Of a DNA stretch of 7,136 nucleotides, positions 1-5,176 are shown piece by piece (position 1 is the first letter of the stretch; each line of letters begins with the position of its first letter). This DNA is from Chloroflexota bacterium (lineage in GTDB: Bacteria; Chloroflexota; Limnocylindria; Limnocylindrales; CSP1-4). Under the pieces are notes generated by a model. That model saw nothing but the letters and a program-made list of their open reading frames with translations, had not been told where the DNA came from and made no database searches. Both the position numbers and the translations under genes were made by a program. The stretch lies in contig PMJT01000019.1 of NCBI GenBank assembly GCA_003158495.1, positions 1,151 through 8,286 of the forward strand, in the 5' to 3' direction.

Positions 1-573
1 TCGAACACCGGCGGTCAGGCCTCTACTGCTTCCTTCGCCAGCCAGGTTGCCAAGCTCGCCGCCTACGGCAAGGCAGAGCACGGCAAGTCTGAAAAGCGCA
101 AGGAGCTTGGCCGGATCCTGATGGCCCACGGCGATGCTTACGTCGCCCAGGTCGCGGCCAGCAACATCAACCACCTCTACAAGGCCATGATGGAAGCCAA
201 CGCCTATCCGGGCCCGGCCGTCGTCATCGCCTACACGCCCTGCATGCCCGAGCATGTCATCCCGGACGACGCAGCCAACCGCCAGGCCAAGCTTGCGGTG
301 GACTCTCGCGCTTTCCCGCTCTTCACATACGACCCGCGCCGCGGCTCCAGGCTCTCCGAGCGGCTCTCGCTCCAGGGCAACCCGGCCACGAAGGAAGACT
401 GGACCAAGAGCCCGGACGGCACGACGTTCGACTTCATCAGCTTCGCCCGGACCGAAGGTCGTTTCGAGAAGCACTTCGACAAGGAAGGCAACGCCTCCGT
501 CGAGCTGCAGCGCTCCCAGGAGGACCGTCTCCAGAACTGGCAGACCCTCCAGGAAATGGCCGGACTTCGATAA
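1..573 (+). CDS. nifJ: Pyruvate:ferredoxin (flavodoxin) oxidoreductase, C-terminal fragment
   Basis: This is the 3' end of a gene that begins outside the window; 190 residues are visible, read in frame from base 1 to a TAA at 571-573. The fragment opens with SNTGGQ, the strongly conserved thiamine-diphosphate-domain motif of large single-chain PFOR. It continues through an AYTPC motif whose Cys (fragment residue 81) matches the family's distal ligand of the proximal [4Fe-4S] cluster, then FPLFTYDPRRG and a C-terminal segment with LQGNP and TEGRFEKHF. The enzyme oxidises pyruvate plus CoA to acetyl-CoA and CO2, reducing ferredoxin or flavodoxin in the cytoplasm, and is reversible in some organisms. 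Full-length members are about 1,170-1,230 residues, so roughly one sixth is seen. The HG pair I recall after the Cys in classical PFORs is replaced by PEH, so this may be a divergent subfamily. Substrate is inferred from the family. Confidence 0.92.
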   Translation, partial: SNTGGQASTASFASQVAKLAAYGKAEHGKSEKRKELGRILMAHGDAYVAQVAASNINHLYKAMMEANAYPGPAVVIAYTPCMPEHVIPDDAANRQAKLAVDSRAFPLFTYDPRRGSRLSERLSLQGNPATKEDWTKSPDGTTFDFISFARTEGRFEKHFDKEGNASVELQRSQEDRLQNWQTLQEMAGLR

Positions 574-592
574 TCCCCGAGGGGCAGGTGCC

Positions 593-608
593 CCGTCACT
601 CCGTCACT
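593..608. repeat. Tandem direct repeat, 2 x 8 bp (CCGTCACT)
   Basis: CCGTCACT occurs twice back to back between the nifJ stop codon and the terminator hairpin. It is short and probably a slippage product, and no function can be assigned. Confidence 0.5.
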
Positions 609-609
609 A

Positions 610-641
610 GGAACCGGGGCCTCGCAAGGGGCCCCGGTTCC
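610..641 (+). terminator. Hairpin terminator downstream of nifJ
   Basis: A perfect 12-bp inverted repeat, GGAACCGGGGCC (610-621) and GGCCCCGGTTCC (630-641), encloses an 8-nt loop and begins 36 nt after the nifJ stop. A smaller stem, GGGGC/GCCCC at 581-594, precedes it. The stem is very stable, but what follows (GATTCTGG) is not a real U-tract, so it is a terminator-like structure rather than a textbook intrinsic terminator. It lies between two convergent genes and could also act on the opposite strand. The rest of the gap to 784 shows no recognisable gene or site. Confidence 0.72.
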
Positions 642-784
642 GATTCTGGAGTGGATTGCCGCTCCGCCGACGAGCACGACAGTACCTGTGGGAAGGTGGA
701 GCGCTACGCCCGCACCTGCAAACCGAGCGCCGACACTGAAGCTCCGGAAGCAACCCCAGTCATGAACGTGTCAGCCGAGTGCAG

Positions 785-1738
785 CTAGGCGGCGGCTTCT
801 GCGGTCGCGGCAGAGGCTGCTTGCGAAGACGTTGTTCGCGGCTCCGTCCAGGCATCGTGGCGGAGCAGCGGTACGGCGCCGACGATCATGATCAGCGCCG
901 TGTCCGGAATGTAAGGGAGCGCCAGCAGCGCCGCGATCGGCACCACCCAGCGGGCGTTGTATCGCGCACCGACGACGATCATTACCGCCGCGATCGCCAG
1001 CCTCGGGAAGAGCGGCAGGATCGTGATTGCGAAGCCGGGCTCGGGGTTTCCAGCGTTGTTCTTCAGGACCGTGATCCAGTCGAACCAGAGGCCGGGAACA
1101 AAGACGAACGACACGAGCACGATCGCGGCCGTCGCGCCCAGGGCGATGAAGAGGTTTCGCCACTCTTGGCGCACCAGGAACCAAAGCAACCCGATGCCCG
1201 GCGTGACCTTGGTCAGCAGCAGGAACGAGTACGTCCACGGCCACCGAAAGCCGGCCACGACCGCGAGGGCCATCGGCAGGAAGATGTTGCCGCTCGAGAG
1301 GTAGTGCCGCGGAGCGGCCAGCAGACCGATGGCGAACGGGGCGAAGAAGAGCCCGAACATCAGGATCGAGACCCAGCGGCCCGACATCCAGAACAGCATC
1401 GTCGTTAGGCCGAAGAGCCAGATGGCGTGGAATGCGGTCCATGGCAGCTCCAGCAACGGCCACAGGATCTGCTGGAAGGCCGGCGAGTAGAGGTAGCCGT
1501 GGGGCGCGCCATCGACGATGGTCGTCACGTACATAGGGCTCCGACGGATGTCGTTCCAATAGCCGTAGGCGTCGCCGAGGTAGATGTTGCGCATGAGGTA
1601 GACGAACGAAGCTCCGGCGAGAGCGATGGCCAGGAGCAACGCGGCCAGGCGCACGTCGCGCCGTTCGGCGGCCTTGACGACCGCGGAATAGAGCCGGAGG
1701 AGCGGATCAGGCGCGAGGCGAAGGGCAGCGTCGACCAT
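785..1738 (-). CDS. GT87 (DUF2029)-like polyprenyl-phosphate-dependent membrane glycosyltransferase
   Basis: A 317-residue polytopic membrane protein with about nine or ten hydrophobic stretches (roughly residues 31-49, 86-98, 101-118, 122-142, 149-163, 166-188, 196-214, 239-257, 263-293). Its pattern fits the GT-C fold GT87/DUF2029 family. An Asp in the first outside loop (GDAYGYW, D56) is the likely catalytic residue, followed by YLYSPAF at 82-88, a GN motif at 150-151, and LLTKVTPGIGLLWFLVRQEW around 174-193, which resembles the family's K-P signature and basic loop. Such enzymes move mannose or other sugars from a polyprenyl-phosphate donor onto glycolipids or glycans at the outer membrane face; donor and acceptor here are unknown. 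The ATG at 1738 is preceded by a GAGGA ribosome site with 9-nt spacing. It is somewhat shorter than the roughly 400 residues usual for the family and ends in an Ala/Ser-rich tail. It is separated by 104 nt from the upstream vor operon and looks unrelated to it in function. Confidence 0.75.
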   Translation of the reverse strand: MVDAALRLAPDPLLRLYSAVVKAAERRDVRLAALLLAIALAGASFVYLMRNIYLGDAYGYWNDIRRSPMYVTTIVDGAPHGYLYSPAFQQILWPLLELPWTAFHAIWLFGLTTMLFWMSGRWVSILMFGLFFAPFAIGLLAAPRHYLSSGNIFLPMALAVVAGFRWPWTYSFLLLTKVTPGIGLLWFLVRQEWRNLFIALGATAAIVLVSFVFVPGLWFDWITVLKNNAGNPEPGFAITILPLFPRLAIAAVMIVVGARYNARWVVPIAALLALPYIPDTALIMIVGAVPLLRHDAWTEPRTTSSQAASAATAEAAA

Positions 1739-1808
1739 GTCGCGGTATCCTCATTCGCCGCCCGGTCACGGCCGGGCCGGCCGCCCGCAGTTTAGCGTGC
1801 CCATGCTC

Positions 1809-1843
1809 GCCCGGGCGCTCCGGGCTGCCCGCAGCTTGCGGGC
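1809..1843 (-). terminator. Two tandem GC hairpins at the end of the vor operon
   Basis: Two adjacent stem-loops sit directly after the gamma-subunit stop codon. GCCCGCA/TGCGGGC (7 bp, loop of 3) spans 1827-1843 and touches the stop codon; GCCCGG/CCGGGC (6 bp, loop of 5) spans 1809-1825. Neither is followed by a U-run on the minus strand, so they may terminate with help from Rho, protect the 3' end of the mRNA, or be incidental in GC-rich DNA. The remaining bases up to the downstream gene's ribosome site contain only further GC-rich palindromic sequence. Confidence 0.4.
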
Positions 1844-2397
1844 TACGTGGCGGCGGGAACCGCACCCGCTTCCAGGCCGGCGTCGAAGGCGCCCAGGTCC
1901 GCCTCCACGATCTCCGGCCGTTTGCGGCCGGCCATCTCGCGCAGAGCCGCTCGAACGGCCCCGGGCGTGACCCAGCCGAGACGCCCGACGAGGGCACCGA
2001 GCGCGACGATAGTGACGAGCTTGTCGTCGCCGCCGCGCGCGGCCAGCTCTGTGCAGAGCAGATGCAGTTCGTCTACATCATGGCGGCCGCCTGTCTCCTT
2101 ACCCAGGAGGGACGTGTTCATCGCGAGCAGGCCGCCCGGCGCCACGCGTGGAGCGAACTTGCGTAGCGACGGCAGGTTCATGGTGACGGCCGCATCGAAT
2201 CGGTCAACGACGGGGGAGCCGATCGGGCCGTCGCCGACGATGACCGTGCAGGACGCGGTGCCACCCCGCATCTCCGGCCCGTACGAGGGGATCCAGAACG
2301 CCTCGAGGCCGTCCTTGATGGCAGCCCGGGCGAGGACCTGGCCGGCGAAAAGGAGCCCCTGGCCGCCGAACCCGGCGAATACCACGGAGTGCTCCAT
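1843..2397 (-). CDS. vorC: 2-oxoacid (ketoisovalerate):ferredoxin oxidoreductase, gamma subunit
   Basis: The 184-residue product matches the gamma (POR/KOR/VOR gamma) family in length and motifs: a nucleotide-fold glycine motif GFGGQG at residues 9-14 and the signature PSYGPEMRGGTA at 37-48, which in this family contributes to CoA binding and subunit contacts. It has no iron-sulfur motif, as expected. It is the last gene of the four-gene operon. The ATG at 2397 lies one base after the beta-subunit TGA, with a GAGG ribosome site at 2404-2407 inside the end of the beta gene, so translation is probably coupled. The last 15 or so residues are Ala-rich and unremarkable. Family assignment is firm. 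The specificity (branched-chain rather than 2-oxoglutarate) is inferred from the alpha subunit. Subunit letters vary between databases, so the symbol is a convention. Confidence 0.9.
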   Translation of the reverse strand: MEHSVVFAGFGGQGLLFAGQVLARAAIKDGLEAFWIPSYGPEMRGGTASCTVIVGDGPIGSPVVDRFDAAVTMNLPSLRKFAPRVAPGGLLAMNTSLLGKETGGRHDVDELHLLCTELAARGGDDKLVTIVALGALVGRLGWVTPGAVRAALREMAGRKRPEIVEADLGAFDAGLEAGAVPAAT

Positions 2398-2398
2398 C

Positions 2399-3244
2399 TC
2401 AGGCCTCAGGGTGTGCTGGGGCCGGGCAACCCGTATCGGCGGCAGGCATGGCGCTCTTGCCGCGATCCACGATCACCCCGACCGGGAAGGCCTCGACGAC
2501 CGGGCCCTTGAGGTGTTCTATCGATTGCTCGGGCGTCATGCCCCAGCCGACGGGGCAGTTCGACAGCGCCTCGACGAGGGCAAAGCCGCCGCCTTCGATC
2601 TGAACCTGGCAGGCCCGCTTGATCATAGCCTTGAGCTTGCCGATTGAGGCGACGTCCGCGATCGTGCCGCGGGCGGCGTAGCTGACGCCGGGGAGCTGGG
2701 CCAGCATCTCCGTAATCCGGATCGGGTAGCCCATCAGGGCGGCATCGCGGCCTGACGGCGAGGAAGTGGTCCGCTGGCCAAGGAGCGTCGTCGGGGCCAT
2801 CTGGCCGCCGGTCATGCCGTAGATGCCGTTATTGACGAAGATCGCCGTGATCCGCTCGCCGCGGGCGGCGGCATGGACGATCTCGGCCGTGCCGATGGCG
2901 GCCAGGTCGCCGTCGCCCTGGTAAGTCAGGACGAAAGCCTCGGGCCGGACGCGGCGGATGCCGGTAGCCACGGCCGGAGCGCGCCCGTGCGGCGCCTCCA
3001 CGAAGTCGACCTTGAAGTAGTCGTAGGCAAAGACCGCGCAACCGACCGGGGCCACCGCGATGGTGTGAGCCGGCAGGTCAAGTTCGGTCATGACCTCGGC
3101 CAGCAGCCTGTGGATGATGCCGTGGCCGCATCCGGGGCAGTAGTGCGTGGATCGGTCGACCAATACGTCCGGCCGGTGGTAGACGAGTCGGGCGGGGGCG
3201 CCGCTGGCATGTCCGGCGGCCGGGTCGGGGGTGTGGAGCGTCAT
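2399..3244 (-). CDS. vorA: 2-oxoacid (ketoisovalerate):ferredoxin oxidoreductase, beta subunit (ThDP-binding)
   Basis: A 281-residue thiamine-diphosphate subunit. CPGCGH (C36, C39), PVGC (C69) and NCPVGWG (C230) supply the four cysteines expected to hold the proximal [4Fe-4S] cluster. GDGDLAAIG (110-118) followed by VNNGIYGMTGGQ (137-148) is the ThDP/Mg2+ motif, running from GDG to NN about 27 residues on. With the alpha subunit it decarboxylates the 2-oxoacid and passes electrons to the cluster. The frame is open far upstream in antisense of the alpha gene, but the ATG at 3244 is the right start: it forms an ATGA overlap with the alpha stop, has a GGGAGGGA ribosome site about 7 nt upstream, and places the CPGC motif about 36 residues in. 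The first 25 residues are low-complexity. The C-terminus past residue 262 is probably disordered. Confidence 0.93.
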   Translation of the reverse strand: MTLHTPDPAAGHASGAPARLVYHRPDVLVDRSTHYCPGCGHGIIHRLLAEVMTELDLPAHTIAVAPVGCAVFAYDYFKVDFVEAPHGRAPAVATGIRRVRPEAFVLTYQGDGDLAAIGTAEIVHAAARGERITAIFVNNGIYGMTGGQMAPTTLLGQRTTSSPSGRDAALMGYPIRITEMLAQLPGVSYAARGTIADVASIGKLKAMIKRACQVQIEGGGFALVEALSNCPVGWGMTPEQSIEHLKGPVVEAFPVGVIVDRGKSAMPAADTGCPAPAHPEA

Positions 3245-4488
3245 CGCCGTCCCTCCCGCCGGGCTCGCTCGTGGACCCAGGGCGTCGTCTCTGAGTGTTC
3301 GTATGTCGCATGCGCATGCACAGGCTCGGCGCGTGGCGGCGCGACCGCGTGGCTCTCGCCACGTGCCCGCTCCGTGCGGCCTCGAAGCGCTTTCAGGGCC
3401 CCCAGAACTTCGTCCGGAGTCGGCACCATGCCGCCCATTCGACCGTGGAAGGCGACCGGGCAGCGCCCCTCGACGGCCAGCCGCACGTCCTCGACCATCT
3501 GGCCGGACGACAGTTCCACGGTCAGGATGCCGTGGAGCCGCTGGCTGAGTCTCATCAACTGTCGCTCGGGGAAGGGCCAGAGCGTGATCGGCCGGAAGAG
3601 ACCCACCTTGATGCCCTTCTCGCGGGCTTTGGCGATGGCAGATCTGGCGACGCGAGCCGCGGTGCCGTAAGCGACGATCGCGAACTCGGCATCCTCGAGC
3701 TGCCAGCCTTCCCAGCGGACTTCGTGGCGCGCGATCTCGCGGTACTTGTGCTGGAGGGCCAGGTTTCGATTCTCCAGCACCTCGGGATCCAGGTCGATCG
3801 ACTTGATGATCCGGGCCGGTCGCCCGGCGGCGCCAGTCAGAGCCCAGTCGAAGGCGTGCCGCTCGGGCATTCGGAAGCGCAGTTCCACCGGCTCCATCGC
3901 CTGGCCGAGAATGCCGTCCGCCACAAGCATGACCGGCGTCCGGTATCGCTCCGCAAGCTCGAACGAGGTCGCAGTCAGCTCCATCGCCTCGCCGATCGAA
4001 TCCGGCGCCAGGACCGGTACGCGGTAATCGCCGTGACCGTGGCCCTTGGTCGCCTGGAAGTAATCGCTCTGGGACGGGCCGATACCGCCGAGGCCTGGGC
4101 CGGCGCGCATGATGTTGACGAGCACCATCGGCGTCCCGGAGCCGGCCATGTAGCTCATCGCCTCGGCCATCAGGCTGATCCCGGGGCTCGAGGACGAGAC
4201 CATGACCCGGGCGCCCGTGGCGGCGGCGCCGAGGGCCATGTTGATCGCCCCCAGCTCGCTCTCGGCCTGGACGAAGACTCGACCGAGTTCCGGCATCCGC
4301 TTTGCCATCCACTCCAGCAGTTCCGCCTGGGGCGTGATGGGGTAGCCGAAATACGCGTCGCAGCCCGCCTGAACGGCCGCCTCCGCAATTGCCTGGTTGC
4401 CCTTCATCAGGACACGGGAACGACGGGCAGTATCCAGCTCGGCGGCTGTTGGGCGGGCCTCGAGGTCCGACTCCCGATCGGTTCTCAT
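3241..4488 (-). CDS. vorB: 3-methyl-2-oxobutanoate (ketoisovalerate):ferredoxin oxidoreductase, alpha subunit VorB
   Basis: A 415-residue alpha subunit carrying the pyrimidine-binding and transketolase C-terminal-like domains of the POR/KOR/VOR family. Landmarks are MKGNQAIAEAA (28-38), YFGYPITPQAE (46-56), QAESELGAINM (74-84), SSSSPGISLM (98-107), GGIGPSQSDYFQATKG (134-149), and the C-terminal-domain motif ELSSGQMVEDVRLAVEG (325-341) followed by GRMGG (349-353). YFGYPITPQ and the GGIGPSQSDYFQATKG stretch favour the VOR (branched-chain 2-oxoacid) branch over the KOR branch; this rests on motif memory. The ATG at 4488 overlaps the ferredoxin stop (ATGA) and has a GAGGAG site 8 nt upstream. Residues 1-24 precede the conserved core, and M28 is an alternative start without such good context. 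A 45-residue tail (371-415), His/Arg/Glu-rich, extends beyond the usual end of the family (about 350-380 residues). Confidence 0.92.
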   Translation of the reverse strand: MRTDRESDLEARPTAAELDTARRSRVLMKGNQAIAEAAVQAGCDAYFGYPITPQAELLEWMAKRMPELGRVFVQAESELGAINMALGAAATGARVMVSSSSPGISLMAEAMSYMAGSGTPMVLVNIMRAGPGLGGIGPSQSDYFQATKGHGHGDYRVPVLAPDSIGEAMELTATSFELAERYRTPVMLVADGILGQAMEPVELRFRMPERHAFDWALTGAAGRPARIIKSIDLDPEVLENRNLALQHKYREIARHEVRWEGWQLEDAEFAIVAYGTAARVARSAIAKAREKGIKVGLFRPITLWPFPERQLMRLSQRLHGILTVELSSGQMVEDVRLAVEGRCPVAFHGRMGGMVPTPDEVLGALKALRGRTERARGESHAVAPPRAEPVHAHATYEHSETTPWVHERARREGRR

Positions 4489-4769
4489 CGCGTCTGCTCC
4501 TCTCTCGATGGCCGCGGGGCCGCCCAGACGGTGAACACCGTGTCCGGGCAGACGCGAGCGCAGAAGGCGCAGCTGGTGCAGCCCGGAGCGTCGGTCAGTT
4601 CAACCGGGTGATAACCGAGGGCGTTGACGCGACCCCGGTTGAGCGCGAGGACGCTCTTCGGGCAGGCGGCGATACAGAGTTCGCAGCCCTTGCAGCGGTC
4701 CTCGGCGATAACGAGAGGGGCCCACGGCACAGGCGGCCGGAGAGCCATGGCAACTGGACTGATCGCCAT
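4485..4769 (-). CDS. vorD: 2-oxoacid:ferredoxin oxidoreductase, delta (2[4Fe-4S] ferredoxin) subunit
   Basis: A 94-residue ferredoxin-like subunit with two complete cluster motifs: CKGCELCIAACP (C26, C29, C32, C36) and CTSCAFCARVCP (C64, C67, C70, C74). In the four-subunit enzymes it carries electrons from the beta-subunit cluster to soluble ferredoxin. It is the first gene of the operon and its TGA overlaps the alpha ATG by 4 nt. The start is uncertain. ATG 4769 is the first in frame but has no good Shine-Dalgarno, and lies in a doubled AGCGAAT sequence; ATG 4748 (residue 8) is no better. Both keep the cluster motifs intact. Lack of a ribosome site might mean a leaderless or short-leader mRNA, which is inference. 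Function is clear from motifs plus the operon. Confidence 0.9.
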   Translation of the reverse strand: MAISPVAMALRPPVPWAPLVIAEDRCKGCELCIAACPKSVLALNRGRVNALGYHPVELTDAPGCTSCAFCARVCPDTVFTVWAAPRPSREEQTR

Positions 4770-4834
4770 TCGCTATTCGCTTTCGGGTGCGGAACCCGCA
4801 ACGAAACGAGCCGCGGATATTGCGATCCGAGGCG

Positions 4835-4850
4835 GTCCCGCGTGCGGGAC
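4835..4850. promoter_or_regulatory. 16-bp inverted repeat GTCCCGC-GT-GCGGGAC (candidate operator)
   Basis: Perfect 7-bp arms with a 2-bp centre, 66 nt upstream of the proposed vorD start. The short centre argues for a dimeric protein site rather than an RNA hairpin, but neither can be excluded. It directly abuts the sequence TTGTTGGCCC, making a longer GGGAC...GGCCC motif at 4846-4860. No regulator can be named. Confidence 0.4.
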
Positions 4851-4961
4851 TTGTTGGCCCTAGCCTCCTTCCACCGCAGCCCGGCGGCAAGTGCCGAAGG
4901 GCCCACCGGGGCCCGCCTCGAGGCTCGGGGTGTCATCGGAGGTGCGCTCCGGAACTGTCCC

Positions 4962-4976
4962 GCCCCGAGTCGGGGC
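4962..4976. repeat. 15-bp inverted repeat GCCCCGA-G-TCGGGGC
   Basis: Perfect 7-bp arms around one base in the middle of the divergent region; as RNA it would fold as a 5-bp GC stem with a 5-nt loop. It could be an operator half of the regulatory region, a transcription pause structure, or chance in GC-rich DNA. Confidence 0.35.
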
Positions 4977-5100
4977 TCGTCCCGATGCGGCGGCGGTTGT
5001 CGGGGCCGATGCCACTCGCATGCAGCTTCTGTTGACCAGCGTCGACAACCGGTACCTTTGGCGGCCCCCCACGCACGCCGCTTGGTCCGATCTGGTGGCA

Positions 5101-5116
5101 TACTCCATTTGGAGTA
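5101..5116. promoter_or_regulatory. 16-bp inverted repeat TACTCCA-TT-TGGAGTA (candidate operator)
   Basis: Perfect 7-bp arms with a 2-bp centre, 60 nt upstream of the radical SAM start codon and AT-richer than its surroundings. That position and the near-perfect dyad fit a repressor or activator site for a dimeric regulator acting on the rightward promoter, and possibly the leftward one. This is inferred from symmetry and location only. Confidence 0.5.
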
Positions 5117-5176
5117 GGGCGTTTCCCAGAGGCCCTGGATCCGGAGCTCGACGAGTCCGCAGTCAGAGGGCCTGAA

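Larger units (their letters stand above)
4770..5176. promoter_or_regulatory. Divergent intergenic region between vorD and the radical SAM gene
   Basis: This 407-bp stretch has no recognisable gene on either strand. It must contain the promoters of the leftward vor operon and the rightward radical SAM gene. It is rich in inverted repeats: 4784-4798 (CGGGT/ACCCG), 4835-4850, CGGCA/TGCCG near 4884-4895, GGGCCC/GGGCCC at 4899-4914, 4962-4976 and 5101-5116. A weak rightward promoter candidate is TTGACC at 5032 with TACCTT at 5053, but the spacing is only 15 bp. Small open frames inside it show no family resemblance and look like chance products of GC-rich DNA. Confidence 0.6.

Noticed and set aside
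771..1559. Overlapping frames on both strands within the GT87 gene
   Set aside because: They lack hydrophobic segments or motifs and are Arg/Pro/Asp-rich shadows. The 785-1738 frame has transmembrane segments, a ribosome site and a family pattern.
2399..4312. A single 637-codon frame that would fuse extra sequence to the beta subunit
   Set aside because: The part upstream of 3244 is an out-of-frame reading of the alpha gene (Arg/Pro/Gly-rich nonsense). The ATG at 3244 has a ribosome site and the operon overlap.
4770..4890. Possible T-box or similar amino-acid-sensing leader upstream of vorD, suggested by GGGACCGC-like sequence on the minus strand
   Set aside because: The conserved T-box core (GGTGG-ACCGCG order), specifier loop and terminator/antiterminator pairing are not present.
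4860..5108. 82-codon minus-strand frame upstream of vorD that might be a small leader gene
   Set aside because: No ribosome site of note, no recognisable family, and it contains the intergenic inverted repeats; most likely a chance frame.
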